The notes: a model not told the origin generated them from the letters alone. Positions 22,176 to 31,721 are shown, counted from the stretch's first letter. The stretch is 64,000 nucleotides of DNA from Clostridia bacterium (GCA_017403185.1 JAFQON010000036.1:1-64000), one strand, 5' to 3'. Numbers and translations: made by a program.

Positions 22176-24932
22176 TTATTTCTGCTGTTTTCTTACATCG
22201 CCGCAGCAATTCTTATACTTTTTGCCGCTGCCGCAGGGGCAAGGCTCGTTGGGGCCGACCTTAACCTTTTTCTTGACGGGCTGCTTTTTATCCGTGCCGT
22301 CGCTTGCGCCGCTTGTTGCGGTTATCTTGGCAGTCTGCTCACGCTTTGTTTCTTCCTGACTCTTAATCATAACGGTGAGAATCTGCCTTGCGGTATCCTC
22401 ACGGATAGCCTCAATCATGCCGTCAAACATCTCTGAGCCGATGTTTCTGTAAGCAACAACGGGGTCCGTCTGACCGTATGCACGCAGACCGATACCTCTG
22501 CGGAGCTGATCCATGGCGTCGATATGGTCCATCCACTGCCTGTCAACATTGCGAAGAAGAATCATCTTTTCAAGCTCACGCATAACGGGCTCGCCGTTTT
22601 CGCCTGTGCCGAAGAGCTCTTCACGCTCGGTATATCTTGTATCCGCTCTTTCAAGAAGAAGCTCCCTTGCCTCTTCCTTGTCAAAGCCGTCGGTGAAATC
22701 GTCATCGGATGTGAGCCAGCCCTTGAACTTATTCTTAAGCCCTTCAATATTCCAATCATTCTTTGAAAGGCTTGATGAGCAGAAGAAGTCAACCGCTTCG
22801 TTGATTGTGTCATTGACCATTTTTGTGATAACGGGCTTAAGCTCCTCGCCGTCGAGCACCTGATTGCGCTGAGTATAGATAAGCTCTCTCTGACGGTTCA
22901 TAACATCGTCATACTGAAGAACGCTCTTTCTGATTGCGAAGTTTCTGCCCTCAATCTTCTTCTGGGCATTTTCAATGGAGCTTGTTATCATCTTTGCCTC
23001 AATGGGCATATCCTCGGGAGTTTTGAGGGTGTTCATAACATTTGTGAGCCTGTCACCGCCGAAAAGACGCATAAGGTCATCATCGAGTGAAAGGAAGAAA
23101 CGGCTTGCGCCGGGGTCACCCTGACGGCCCGCACGGCCTCGGAGCTGATTGTCGATTCGTCTTGATTCGTGGCGCTCGGTGCCGATTATAAACAGACCGC
23201 CCGCTTCACGCACCTGCTCCGCTTCGGGCGCAATCTGCTCATCATATTTCTTCTCGAGAGCTGCATATTCTGCTCTTGCGCCGAGAATTTCTTCGTTATC
23301 CGTTTCGGCAAAGCCCGTTGCCTCTGCAATAAGCTCCTCGGAATAGCCCTTTTTGCGAAGCTCCGATTTTGCAAGATACTCGGAGTTACCGCCGAGCTTG
23401 ATATCGGTACCACGGCCTGCCATATTAGTTGCAATTGTTACGGCATAGGGCTTGCCTGCCTGAGCAACGATTTCCGCTTCCTTTTCGTGATGTTTTGCGT
23501 TGAGCACCTCATGCTTGATGCCCTTTCTCTTGAGAAGAGCACTGAGAAGCTCTGATTTTTCAATCGAAACGGTACCTACAAGCACGGGCTGACCCTTTTC
23601 GTGGCACTCCTCGATTGTCTGAATAACCGCAAGATACTTCGCCTTCTCTGTCTTATAGACAACATCGGGCATATCTTTTCTTATCATCGGCTTGTTGGTG
23701 GGGATTTCAATAACATCAAGGTTGTAAATCTGATTGAATTCCGTTTCCTCGGTCATGGCGGTACCCGTCATGCCCGAAAGCTTCTTGTAAAGGCGGAAGT
23801 AATTCTGGAAGGTGATTGTTGCAAGGGTCTTGCTTTCATGCTCAACATTAACATTTTCCTTCGCTTCAATCGCCTGATGCAGACCCTCATTATAGCGTCT
23901 GCCCTGCATGATACGGCCCGTGAATTCGTCAACGATAAGCACCTGATTATCCTTGACAACATAGTCAACATCACGGCGCATAACGCCGTTTGCCTTGATA
24001 GCCTGATTGATGTGGTGCTGAATTGTCATATTCTCGGCATCCATAAGGTTTTCAAGGTTGAAGAAAGCCTCTGCCTTGGCAACACCGCTCTTTGTGAGGG
24101 TTGCGGTCTTTGCCTTTTCGTCAACAACATAATCGCAATCGTCATCAACAAGGTCTTCCACATTCTCTTTGGAGTTGACCTCCTTGATTCTTGTGCACTT
24201 GAGCGAGGCTGCAAAGCGGTTTGCCATTTTATAAAGGTCGGTTGACTTTTCGCCCCTGCCCGAAATGATAAGGGGAGTTCTCGCCTCGTCGATAAGGATT
24301 GAGTCAACCTCGTCAACAATTGCAAAGTTGTGACCTCTCTGCACCTTATGTTCCTTATATACAACCATATTATCACGAAGATAGTCAAAGCCCATTTCGT
24401 TGTTTGTGCCGTATGTGATATCTGCGGCATAGGCTTCTTTTCTCTCGGGATTCTCTTTTTCGTGAATGATAAGACCGACGGTAAGACCCATGAAGCGGTA
24501 AACCTTGCCCATCCACTCGCTGTCACGGCGTGCAAGGTAATCGTTAACGGTAACGATGTGAACGCCGTTGCCTGAAAGTGCGTTGAGATATGCGGGAAGG
24601 GTTGCAACAAGGGTTTTACCTTCACCCGTTCTCATCTCGGCGATTCTGCCCTGATGCAGGATGATGCCGCCGATAATCTGCACGGGGAAATGCTTAAGAC
24701 CGAGCACACGCCACGATGCCTCACGGCAGGCGGCAAATGCCTCGGGGAGAATATCGTCAAGCGTTTCGCCCTTTGCAAGTCTTTCTTTGAATTCGGGAGT
24801 TTTTGCCTGAAGCTGCTCATCGGTAAGCTTTGAAAACTCCTTTTCAAGGCCGAGAACCTTATCACAAAGCGGGCGGATTCGCTTAATTTCTTTTGTTGAA
24901 TAGTCGCCGAAAATTTTGGTTAAAAGACCCAT
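22176..24932 (-). CDS. secA: Preprotein translocase ATPase SecA
   Basis: The product is 918 residues. SecA drives export of unfolded preproteins through SecYEG. Visible are Walker A in [11 protein letters not shown] (about 98-108), the DEAD-type [17 protein letters not shown], the preprotein cross-linking region, [14 protein letters not shown], the second nucleotide-binding fold with [14 protein letters not shown] and [23 protein letters not shown], and the C-terminal zinc-binding tail [15 protein letters not shown] that binds SecB or ribosomes. GAGGTGATTCAAA precedes the ATG. The many exported proteins in this window would depend on it. Confidence 0.97.
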   Translation of the reverse strand: MGLLTKIFGDYSTKEIKRIRPLCDKVLGLEKEFSKLTDEQLQAKTPEFKERLAKGETLDDILPEAFAACREASWRVLGLKHFPVQIIGGIILHQGRIAEMRTGEGKTLVATLPAYLNALSGNGVHIVTVNDYLARRDSEWMGKVYRFMGLTVGLIIHEKENPERKEAYAADITYGTNNEMGFDYLRDNMVVYKEHKVQRGHNFAIVDEVDSILIDEARTPLIISGRGEKSTDLYKMANRFAASLKCTRIKEVNSKENVEDLVDDDCDYVVDEKAKTATLTKSGVAKAEAFFNLENLMDAENMTIQHHINQAIKANGVMRRDVDYVVKDNQVLIVDEFTGRIMQGRRYNEGLHQAIEAKENVNVEHESKTLATITFQNYFRLYKKLSGMTGTAMTEETEFNQIYNLDVIEIPTNKPMIRKDMPDVVYKTEKAKYLAVIQTIEECHEKGQPVLVGTVSIEKSELLSALLKRKGIKHEVLNAKHHEKEAEIVAQAGKPYAVTIATNMAGRGTDIKLGGNSEYLAKSELRKKGYSEELIAEATGFAETDNEEILGARAEYAALEKKYDEQIAPEAEQVREAGGLFIIGTERHESRRIDNQLRGRAGRQGDPGASRFFLSLDDDLMRLFGGDRLTNVMNTLKTPEDMPIEAKMITSSIENAQKKIEGRNFAIRKSVLQYDDVMNRQRELIYTQRNQVLDGEELKPVITKMVNDTINEAVDFFCSSSLSKNDWNIEGLKNKFKGWLTSDDDFTDGFDKEEARELLLERADTRYTEREELFGTGENGEPVMRELEKMILLRNVDRQWMDHIDAMDQLRRGIGLRAYGQTDPVVAYRNIGSEMFDGMIEAIREDTARQILTVMIKSQEETKREQTAKITATSGASDGTDKKQPVKKKVKVGPNEPCPCGSGKKYKNCCGDVRKQQK

Positions 24933-24954
24933 TTTGAATCACCTCAGAGGTATT

Positions 24955-25084
24955 TTATTTTTAAGTGTAAAGTGCAGAGTGCAAAGTGCAAAGTTTCGGA
25001 AAGGCTTCGCCATTACCCGAACATATTGGGTGTAGTCAACGCCCACCCTTAACTGTTCACTTTTCATTATTCACTATTCACTTG
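24955..25084. repeat. Dispersed intergenic repeat, family A
   Basis: The left part has the tandem AGTGCAGAGTGCAAAGTGCAAAG, then TTCGGAAAGGCTTCGCC, and the right end TTCACTTTTCATTATTCACT. Similar elements lie at 25650-25766, 40405-40523 and 50697-50756, always between genes. Confidence 0.6.
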
Positions 25085-25148
25085 AAATATTTTTAAAGTT
25101 GTTGTATTATTATGACAGCATCCAAATTAAACTTAAGGAGTGTCCGTT

Positions 25149-25646
25149 ATGCCGAAAAGAAACGATTATATTTCATGGGATGAATATTTCATGGGCATCG
25201 CCCTTCTTTCAGCCCGCCGCAGCAAGGACCCCAGCACGCAGGTCGGTGCCTGCATAGTTAACAGCCGCAACAAGATTATGTCCGTTGGCTACAACGGCTT
25301 CCCGCAGGGCTGCAGCGATGACGATTTCCCGTGGGAGCGCTCGGGCGATGAATTCGACACCAAGTATCCCTATGTGTGCCATGCAGAGCTCAACGCCATT
25401 CTCAACAGCGGCGGCTCAAGCCTTGAAGGCTGCAAGATTTATGTTGCGCTCTTCCCCTGCAACGAATGCGCAAAGGCAATCATTCAGTGCGGAATCAAAG
25501 AGGTGTATTACCTCTCCGATAAATACGCTGATACCGTTGGCGTAAGAGCATCAAAAAGAATGTTTGACAGCGCAGGGGTAAAGTATACTCAGCTTAACCC
25601 CGTCAGCGAAGAGCTTGTGATTGATTTCAGGAAAGAGAACATTTAA
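25149..25646 (+). CDS. dCMP deaminase (ComEB-like)
   Basis: The product is 165 residues from the ATG at 25149, 8 bases after AAGGAG. It converts dCMP to dUMP for thymidylate synthesis. The zinc site is the HAELNAI motif (His ligand, catalytic Glu) and FPCNECAKAI (two Cys ligands). DPSTQVGACIV and YNGFPQGCSDD match the deoxycytidylate deaminase family. It is flanked on both sides by family A repeats, so it is probably transcribed alone. Confidence 0.9.
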   Translation: MPKRNDYISWDEYFMGIALLSARRSKDPSTQVGACIVNSRNKIMSVGYNGFPQGCSDDDFPWERSGDEFDTKYPYVCHAELNAILNSGGSSLEGCKIYVALFPCNECAKAIIQCGIKEVYYLSDKYADTVGVRASKRMFDSAGVKYTQLNPVSEELVIDFRKENI

Positions 25647-25649
25647 TTA

Positions 25650-25766
25650 ATGAACAATGAAGAGTGAATAGTGAAGAATTAAGGACGGGTTTCACCCGTA
25701 CCCGATATATTCGGTCATAGGCGAAGCCTATCCGAAATTTTTCATTATTCACTTTTAATTTTTCAC
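25650..25766. repeat. Dispersed intergenic repeat, family A
   Basis: It begins ATGAACAATGAAGAGTGAAT and ends TTCATTATTCACTTTTAATT, so the ends are roughly inverted. The centre GGGTTTCACCC and TAGGCGAAGCCTA are small hairpins. Confidence 0.6.
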
Positions 25767-27071
25767 TTAAAATGTATACACAACGCTTCCTGCCGTTTTG
25801 CCGTCTGCCGAAACAGCACGCACGCTCATAACGCTTGAATTATCAAGCCACACAAAACCTGCGCTTTCGCTGAAGAGCATGGGCTCGGTGAAGGTTACGG
25901 GCTCTGCCGAGCCGTCAACGGTGCAATATGTGATGCTCTGCACGGGTGTGCCGTTTGCGTTCATTTCACCGTATGAGGCAAAAACCGCTTTTTTGCCGTC
26001 GGGGCTAACGGAGAAAACATCCGCCGATTCAATATTTATACCGCTGAGAGTCTGTGATGTGCCTTTGAGAAGGTCAATCATCGCAAGGCTCTTTTTGTTT
26101 ATCAGATATCTGCCGCACTGCAGGTAATCAGTTGACCAGTCACCCTCAAATTCGGTGAGCACGGTCTCTTTATCGCCTGCCTTATACACATTTGCAAAGC
26201 CGTTATCGGTTTTTCTGAGGTAGTGCATTCCTGCAGAATCGTTGACAAACCACAGGCCGAGAATGTCTTTGACGGCAATCGAGGGTCTGTAGGCATTTGA
26301 GAGCACCATAATATCCGCTCTTTCGCCTTTTTCGCTTTCGTTATAATATCTTGATGAGATAAAATACTTTGCGCCGCCGAGATTATTAATAAAATCATCG
26401 GTAAGCATTGTCCAATCCTGGCGGAAGGTGCCGTTTTTATCAATCAGCCTTGTGTTGTTTGAAACATAGGTTGATGCCGTGCCGTTTGAAAGATTGAAGT
26501 TATAGATTTCGGAATAGAGCTTGTCTGCCTTGTGGAAATTATCCTTGTCAAAATCTGCAAGAAGAAGGTAGCCGTCGCCGTAGCCCGAGGGCTTTGCGGT
26601 GAGCTTGACAAACGCATATGCGTAAGCATCGACATCCTTATCCATATCGGCTGTAAACACGCCGTAGCCGCACGCCTTGCCGTCTTTTTCAATATAATTC
26701 ACGGTTACGGGGATTGTTTCACGGCTTGCCTTGATTTTCGCTTTGACCTGCTTGGGTGCAAGGGTGCTTGCAACCATCTGACCGCCGGCATACTCATAGA
26801 AATTCACCTTGCCGTCAAGCGTTGCAGTGTAATAAATATTCTCAAAATCGGTGGGCAGATAGATTTCGCCGTTTGCACCTTTGACGGAAAGAGCGGTGCT
26901 TGTTGTATATGCACTCTGCTCATATGAGAATTCAACAGGCTCGGGAGCCTTTGTTGAAGTGTTATCCGCAGCGGGAGCATCATTCTTCATTGATAAAAAG
27001 AAAACAACGCCCGATGCAACCGTAACAACCGCCAGAACGGCACAGATTATTTTTATAGCTTTACTGTTCAT
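25767..27071 (-). CDS. Membrane-anchored extracytoplasmic protein of unknown function
   Basis: The product is 434 residues. An N-terminal membrane helix or uncleaved signal (about 6-27: IICAVLAVVTVASGVVFFLSM) is followed by a short low-complexity linker and a long beta-rich domain. Several segments (YISSRYYNESEKGERADIMV, SVSPDGKKAVFASYG, FVWLDNSSVMSVRAV) read like blades of a TolB/WD-type beta-propeller. No catalytic motif is visible. It lies 14 bases after xthA, with AAAAAGGAG before its ATG, and may be co-transcribed with it, though the functions seem unrelated. Confidence 0.55.
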   Translation of the reverse strand: MNSKAIKIICAVLAVVTVASGVVFFLSMKNDAPAADNTSTKAPEPVEFSYEQSAYTTSTALSVKGANGEIYLPTDFENIYYTATLDGKVNFYEYAGGQMVASTLAPKQVKAKIKASRETIPVTVNYIEKDGKACGYGVFTADMDKDVDAYAYAFVKLTAKPSGYGDGYLLLADFDKDNFHKADKLYSEIYNFNLSNGTASTYVSNNTRLIDKNGTFRQDWTMLTDDFINNLGGAKYFISSRYYNESEKGERADIMVLSNAYRPSIAVKDILGLWFVNDSAGMHYLRKTDNGFANVYKAGDKETVLTEFEGDWSTDYLQCGRYLINKKSLAMIDLLKGTSQTLSGINIESADVFSVSPDGKKAVFASYGEMNANGTPVQSITYCTVDGSAEPVTFTEPMLFSESAGFVWLDNSSVMSVRAVSADGKTAGSVVYTF

Positions 27072-27085
27072 ATATAAACTCCTTT

Positions 27086-27850
27086 TTACAGTTCAATTTC
27101 CAGCTCAACGGGGCAATGGTCTGAACCGAAGATTTCGTTATGAATTTTTGCATCCTTCATTTTCTCTTTTAATTTTTCTGATACGACAAAATAGTCGATT
27201 CTCCAGCCGGCATTCTTTGCCCTTGCCGAGAAACGGTATGACCACCAGCTGTAAATTCCTTCAAGGTCGGGATAAAAGTATCTGAACGAATCCACAAATC
27301 CGCTTTCGAGAAGCTGAGTGAATTTGCCTCTTTCTTCGTCGGTGAAGCCCGGGTTTTTGCGGTTGGTTTTGGGATTTTTAAGGTCAATTTCGTTGTGAGC
27401 AACATTCAGGTCGCCGCAAAAGATAACGGGCTTTTTTTCATCGAGAGCACAAATATATTCTCTGAAAGCATCCTCCCACTGCATACGGTAATCAAGCCTC
27501 ACAAGCCCGTCACGCGCATTGGGCACATAAACGGTTATGAAATAGTAATTTTCAAATTCAAGAGTGATTACTCTGCCCTCGGTATCGTGCTCGGGAATTC
27601 CGAGACCGTATGAAACGGAAATCGGCTCTTCCCTTGAAAAAACGGCAGTGCCCGAGTAGCCCTTCTTCTCGGCATAGCACCAATACTGGTTGTAGCCGTC
27701 AAGCGTCAGCTCTGCCTGACCCTGCTGCATCTTCGTTTCCTGCAGGCAGAAGATATCCGCATCGAGCGCCGCAAAGCTTTCATAAAAATCCTTCTGAAGG
27801 CAAGCCCTTATTCCGTTAACATTCCAGGAAACAAACCTCTTGATTGCCAT
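27086..27850 (-). CDS. xthA: Exodeoxyribonuclease III / AP endonuclease
   Basis: The product is 254 residues. It cleaves DNA at abasic sites and degrades 3' ends in base-excision repair. Family motifs in order are FVSWNVNGIRA, IFCLQETKMQQ (catalytic Glu), YWCYAEKKGYSGTAVF, FITVYVPNAR, PVIFCGDLNVAHNEID (Asp, Asn), WRIDYFVVS and FGSDHCPVELEI (catalytic His). The length is standard. A GGAGG lies 10 bases before the ATG. Confidence 0.93.
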   Translation of the reverse strand: MAIKRFVSWNVNGIRACLQKDFYESFAALDADIFCLQETKMQQGQAELTLDGYNQYWCYAEKKGYSGTAVFSREEPISVSYGLGIPEHDTEGRVITLEFENYYFITVYVPNARDGLVRLDYRMQWEDAFREYICALDEKKPVIFCGDLNVAHNEIDLKNPKTNRKNPGFTDEERGKFTQLLESGFVDSFRYFYPDLEGIYSWWSYRFSARAKNAGWRIDYFVVSEKLKEKMKDAKIHNEIFGSDHCPVELEIEL

Positions 27851-27975
27851 GCCGCATAATCCTCCATTTTATAATTGATTTATTATAACATAAATTTTTA
27901 ATTCTGTCACCATTAAATATTAATATTATGTAAACATTCGTAAAATTTATCTGATTTATCAGACAAACGGTTGCA

Positions 27976-28013
27976 ATAATCCACTTGACAAATTGCGGAT
28001 TATGAGGTATTTT
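27976..28013 (+). promoter_or_regulatory. Promoter with overlapping inverted repeat
   Basis: TTGACA (27985-27990), 17 bp, TATTTT (28008-28013). ATAATCC (27976-27982) and GGATTAT (27997-28003) flank the -35 box as a possible operator for the lipoprotein gene. Confidence 0.45.
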
Positions 28014-28073
28014 TATAATAAGAAATGTGCGGCTTGCACACAAAACAAAAACATATTTTCAGGAGGAAAAACC

Positions 28074-28955
28074 ATGAAAAAGCTTCTCGCAATTCTCCTT
28101 GCAGCTTCAATGCTCTTCGCATTTGCAGCTTGCGGCGGCAACACAGAAGAAGAAACAACAACCACAACAGCAGCAGAAGAAATCACAGATGCTCCTGTTG
28201 AAGACACAGACGCTCCCGTTGAAGACACTGATGCTCCTGCAGCAGATGACACAACAGCAGCAGACACTTCAGACGCTTCAGCAGAAGACCCCTCAGCAGC
28301 AACAGACGGCACAACAGTTGCCGCAGCTGAAATGACAAAGGCTGATTTCGTTAAGTTCCTTAACGCTGAAACAGCTAAGGCAGCTAAGGGTACATACAAG
28401 TACAACAGAAACTGCTCATACACAGACCCTATCGATGTTGGTAACGCTACAGATACTCTCAACAAAATCATTCAGGGTATTGACGAAAACTCAAACCTTG
28501 ACACTGTTGTTGGCGGTTTCCTCGGTATTGGCACAAAAACAGGCACATACCCCAAGGATGAGGTTGACAGCGACTATGCTCTTAAGGCTACAACTCTTAA
28601 AGAGGCTGATCTCGGTTCATTCAGCTACAAGGACGGCGTTTACAGCTTCACACTTGCTAAAGCTAACAACCCCAAGAAGACAGGCGCTACACCTCTCTCA
28701 AGATTCACAAATGACTTCATCACACACGAAGAAGTTGTAGACGGTATTGCTGAATTTACAACACTTATCAAGGTTAACAGCACAAACGTTAACTATGATA
28801 ACATCAAGGTTGAAGTTACTGTTGCAGAAGGCAAGATCACAAACATCAAGTATTCATACAACTTCGATGCAACTCTTCAGCTTAAGGCTATCGTTACCAT
28901 TAACGGTAACGGCGCTGCAAAGACAGTTGCAACTTACTCAGACTTCAAATATTAA
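28074..28955 (+). CDS. Lipoprotein with Thr/Asp-rich linker, paralogue of 54024-54932
   Basis: The product is 293 residues from the ATG at 28074 (AGGAGG 8 bases upstream). The signal peptide ends in the lipobox FAFAAC with the lipidated Cys near residue 21. A linker of about 65 residues follows, with TTTTTAAEE and the tandem EDTDAPV repeat, then a globular beta-rich domain (about 90-293) with no family that I recognise. The first about 60 codons are nearly identical in DNA to those of the lipoprotein at 54024, while the C-terminal domains differ. I infer a surface-exposed protein tethered by a flexible stalk, perhaps substrate-binding. Confidence 0.75.
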   Translation: MKKLLAILLAASMLFAFAACGGNTEEETTTTTAAEEITDAPVEDTDAPVEDTDAPAADDTTAADTSDASAEDPSAATDGTTVAAAEMTKADFVKFLNAETAKAAKGTYKYNRNCSYTDPIDVGNATDTLNKIIQGIDENSNLDTVVGGFLGIGTKTGTYPKDEVDSDYALKATTLKEADLGSFSYKDGVYSFTLAKANNPKKTGATPLSRFTNDFITHEEVVDGIAEFTTLIKVNSTNVNYDNIKVEVTVAEGKITNIKYSYNFDATLQLKAIVTINGNGAAKTVATYSDFKY

Positions 28956-28965
28956 TTAAAAAACG

Positions 28966-28995
28966 AAATGCACCGCTTCGGCGGTGCATTTTTTT
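28966..28995. terminator. Bidirectional terminator
   Basis: AAATGCACCGC and GCGGTGCATTT around TTCG, followed by a T-run. It serves the lipoprotein gene and touches the end of the opposing gene at 28994. Confidence 0.85.
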
Positions 28996-29239
28996 ACTCC
29001 GTTATGATGTTTGTGTCCGATGCGGTGCTGTCAAAGCTGTCGCTGACATCATCCGAAACATTGTCGGTGAACATATTCTCAATATCCGTTGCCGCATCGG
29101 TCATCATCTCTTCAAGTGTTGTGAGGATGGGGTCATCGTGGTTTGTGTCGCTGACCTTGCCCGACTCAGTGCCGTTACAGGCGGTGAATAAAACGGCAAT
29201 AAGAAGAGCGGCAATAATTGCAAATGACATCTTTTTCAT
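28994..29239 (-). CDS. Small lipoprotein
   Basis: The product is 81 residues from the ATG at 29239, with AAAGGAGC 8 bases upstream. The signal peptide MKKMSFAIIAALLIAVLFTAC has a good lipobox (LFTAC). The mature part is short and acidic (TLEEMMTDAATDIENMFTD), probably helical, with no known family. The ribosome site lies in one arm of a 12-bp inverted repeat (29246-29313), which could hide it. Confidence 0.65.
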   Translation of the reverse strand: MKKMSFAIIAALLIAVLFTACNGTESGKVSDTNHDDPILTTLEEMMTDAATDIENMFTDNVSDDVSDSFDSTASDTNIITE

Positions 29240-29245
29240 AAAAAT

Positions 29246-29313
29246 AGCTCCTTTACGCAAAATTTCAAGGGAATCAAATTTCCGTTTGGAAGTATTTTTG
29301 CCGTAAAGGAGCT
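29246..29313 (-). promoter_or_regulatory. Leader hairpin covering the Shine-Dalgarno site of the small lipoprotein
   Basis: AGCTCCTTTACG (29246-29257) and CGTAAAGGAGCT (29302-29313) are perfect 12-bp complements. In the minus-strand transcript the 3' arm is the AAAGGAGC ribosome site of the gene starting at 29239, so pairing would block its translation. The 44-base loop is AT-rich. Confidence 0.6.
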
Positions 29314-29366
29314 TTTTATACTTTGAACAGCAGAAAATGAATTGCCTCACGGCAAAAAAGACTCTG

Positions 29367-30191
29367 TCATAAATTGCAAAACGAATTTTTTTGATTTTCC
29401 ACTGCGGAGCGGATATTCCAACCGCTTTCTTCAAGCAGCTTCTCCGCTTTTTCTTCGGAGCAATCAAGAATTTCGGTAACTATGCCTATCATTCTTCTGC
29501 GAAGCTTTTTGTTGGTGGGCCTGAGATTTATCATCAGATTTTCATAAACACAGCCGCATTTGACCATGGCTGCGGTTGAAATCATGTTAAGAATTATTTT
29601 TTGAGCGGTGCCCGCCTTCATCCTCGTCGAACCCGTGATAACCTCGGGTCCCGTGTCGGCGCAGATATCAATTTCTGCCGCCTTACCCAATTCCGTGTCA
29701 GGATTATTTGTTATTGAAACCGTTTTTGCGCCCATGCTTTTTGCGTAATTTACGGCTGAAATAACATAAGCCGCCGAACCCGAAGCGGAAATCCCGATTA
29801 ATATATCCTTCCCGCAGAAGCTTCGGTTTTTCAAATCGCTGACAGCCATTTCTGCGTTGTCCTCGGCATTTTCGGCAGCCTTGAACATACATTTTTCTCC
29901 GCCTGCAATTATTCCGTTGAACAAATCGCAGGGAACGCCGAAGGTTGGCGGGCACTCCGCAGCATCACACACGCCGAGCCTGCCCGATGTTCCGCTGCCG
30001 ATATAGAAAACTCTGCCGCCTGCCTTTATTGCATCTGCTGCGGCGTCGCAGGCTGCTTCGATTTGCGGCAGTGCCGCATCAACGGCAGCCGTCACCACGG
30101 CATTTTCACCGTTGATTACCTTCAGCATATCGTGTGTTGACATCCTATCAATGTCATGTGTGTTCGGATTTCTCATTTCTGTTTTCAGCAT
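29367..30191 (-). CDS. murQ: N-acetylmuramic acid 6-phosphate etherase
   Basis: The product is 274 residues, slightly under the usual about 300. It splits the lactyl ether of MurNAc-6-phosphate to give GlcNAc-6-phosphate in cell-wall recycling. The SIS domain shows VFYIGSGTSGRLGVCDAAECPPTFG, ILIGISASGSAAYV and EVITGSTRMKAGTAQKIILNM, all hallmark MurQ motifs, and a C-terminal helical part. Its start overlaps the stop of the kinase gene by 7 bp, so the two are translationally linked. Confidence 0.92.
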   Translation of the reverse strand: MLKTEMRNPNTHDIDRMSTHDMLKVINGENAVVTAAVDAALPQIEAACDAAADAIKAGGRVFYIGSGTSGRLGVCDAAECPPTFGVPCDLFNGIIAGGEKCMFKAAENAEDNAEMAVSDLKNRSFCGKDILIGISASGSAAYVISAVNYAKSMGAKTVSITNNPDTELGKAAEIDICADTGPEVITGSTRMKAGTAQKIILNMISTAAMVKCGCVYENLMINLRPTNKKLRRRMIGIVTEILDCSEEKAEKLLEESGWNIRSAVENQKNSFCNL

Positions 30192-31087
30192 GAATTTTTC
30201 ACCGCCCCGTAAGCAATTGATAACGCACCGTTGACCATAGGCTCATCCGAAAATATAAGCGGAAAAGTCTCGCCAAGATGCCTGAGCAAAAACGGCTTTA
30301 ATATATCCTTCTGCCTGCAAAGTCCGCCGCAGATAACCGTTTTTTCATCACTCTTAAGAAAACTGTGAGCGGCAGTAATTAATTTCGCCGCTTCCCGGGC
30401 ATTGCGGTCCAGAATTTTCTCCGCCTCGGCATCACCCTGCTCATACGCTTCAAAAATCACCGGAGCAAAAGAGGCAACAAAGGCTGCTCCGCCCGCATAA
30501 ATCTCCGAAACCGAGCTTTCAAGGCTTTTGCCGAGCCTTTTTTCAACAAGCTTCAGAATAAGCCCGCTTCCGCCTCTGCCGTCGAGGAATTCAAAGGCAG
30601 AGTTAAGCGCATCCGAGCCGAAGCAGAAGCCGCTTGTGCCCTTGTCTATCATATAACCACGCCCGCCAATTCGGTGAAGCTCACCTTGTGAACGGCTGAA
30701 GGCGACAATCCCCGTTCCCATGATAACGGCTGCCCCGTTTTCGCCTTTTAAAGCAGCCTCCAATGCGCTGTCGGCATCGCTGCCGTTTGAATATGCGCCA
30801 AAGTGAAAGCTGCCGAGAAAGCTGTGAATTTCAGCCTTAAGATTCTCAGCGCTGCTGCCGGCAAGACCTGCAAACACGGACACTTCGGAATAATCCATAC
30901 CCTCGCATACTTCCGAAATGCCCTGTCTGAGAACTGATTTGCAACTTTCAATTCCTGTATTAACGGGGTTTGAGGTGCCGAGCACAGTCCGCCTGATTTT
31001 TGCCTTGCATAAATCCGTGAGCAAAAACTCGGTTTTTGTTCCGCCGCCGTCAATGCCCAGAAGATACTTTATCTTGTTTTCGCTCAT
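30185..31087 (-). CDS. MurNAc/GlcNAc kinase, BadF/BcrA-type ATPase family (MurK-like)
   Basis: The product is 300 residues. It has the ASKHA phosphate-1 motif LLGIDGGGTKTEFLL (about 8-22), the second phosphate motif GENGAAVIMGTGIVAFS, and the adenosine motif EKTVICGGLCRQ. The family includes eukaryotic-type GlcNAc kinase and clostridial MurK, which phosphorylates MurNAc and GlcNAc. The overlap with murQ makes a MurNAc-to-MurNAc-6P role likely: cytoplasmic phosphorylation followed by MurQ cleavage, as in Clostridium rather than the PTS route. It is also acceptable as N-acetylglucosamine kinase. Confidence 0.82.
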   Translation of the reverse strand: MSENKIKYLLGIDGGGTKTEFLLTDLCKAKIRRTVLGTSNPVNTGIESCKSVLRQGISEVCEGMDYSEVSVFAGLAGSSAENLKAEIHSFLGSFHFGAYSNGSDADSALEAALKGENGAAVIMGTGIVAFSRSQGELHRIGGRGYMIDKGTSGFCFGSDALNSAFEFLDGRGGSGLILKLVEKRLGKSLESSVSEIYAGGAAFVASFAPVIFEAYEQGDAEAEKILDRNAREAAKLITAAHSFLKSDEKTVICGGLCRQKDILKPFLLRHLGETFPLIFSDEPMVNGALSIAYGAVKNSC

Positions 31088-31106
31088 AAGCTCTCCTCAC
31101 ACCGTT

Positions 31107-31721
31107 TTATTTGTTCACGCAGCGAAGCACCGTGTTGCCGTCACGGCAAAAATCAACGGCAGTGATTGAAATGTTATCAAGAGAAAACCTGAATTTGTGC
31201 GGCTCAACTCCGAGCGCCGTGGGGATAAGATATTCAAGAAATCCGTGGTGGCTGAAAACCGCAACTCTGCCGCCCGACGAAAATCTGTTTTTTATGTAAG
31301 AAATAACCTTTCGGGCACGGATAACATTATCTTCATACGCTTCGCAGCCGAATTCATATTTCTCAGTGCCGAAGAGCTTTTCGCACATTTTTGTGTTTTG
31401 GTAATACCTCTGAAGATATTCCTCGCTGCAGCCGTAATAGCCGGGTGTGCAGCCGCACTCAACAAGCTCGGGGCAGATTTCAAGCAGCGGCTCATCCGCC
31501 TTTGCTCTGCAGACGCCCGTTGCGGTTTTGAAGCTTCTCAGAAGTGAGCTTGTAATATACGCATCAATGGGCAAATCCTTGAGCTTTTCGCCCAATTCGG
31601 CGCACTGACACTCACCTGCAGCGGTAAGCTCACCGTCGCTCGGGTCACGGTCGCCGATATTGTCATACTGAGTTTCAGCGTGGCGGATAAAAAGAATTTC
31701 CAGAACATCGGTTTTTTCCAT
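31107..31721 (-). CDS. Histidine phosphatase family protein
   Basis: The product is 204 residues. The catalytic RHAE motif is in LFIRHAETQYDN (about 10-21), and the second His in VAVFSHHGFLEYL near residue 160. Family members remove phosphates from sugars, glycerate or cofactors, so the substrate is open. It ends 19 bases upstream of the MurK-like gene in the same direction, so a link to amino-sugar phosphate metabolism is possible. GAAGGTGAAA precedes the ATG. Confidence 0.83.
   Translation of the reverse strand: MEKTDVLEILFIRHAETQYDNIGDRDPSDGELTAAGECQCAELGEKLKDLPIDAYITSSLLRSFKTATGVCRAKADEPLLEICPELVECGCTPGYYGCSEEYLQRYYQNTKMCEKLFGTEKYEFGCEAYEDNVIRARKVISYIKNRFSSGGRVAVFSHHGFLEYLIPTALGVEPHKFRFSLDNISITAVDFCRDGNTVLRCVNK

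Noticed and set aside
28195-28260. Short direct repeats as a possible CRISPR array
   Set aside because: The 21-base units encode the EDTDAPV linker of a lipoprotein; there are no spacers.
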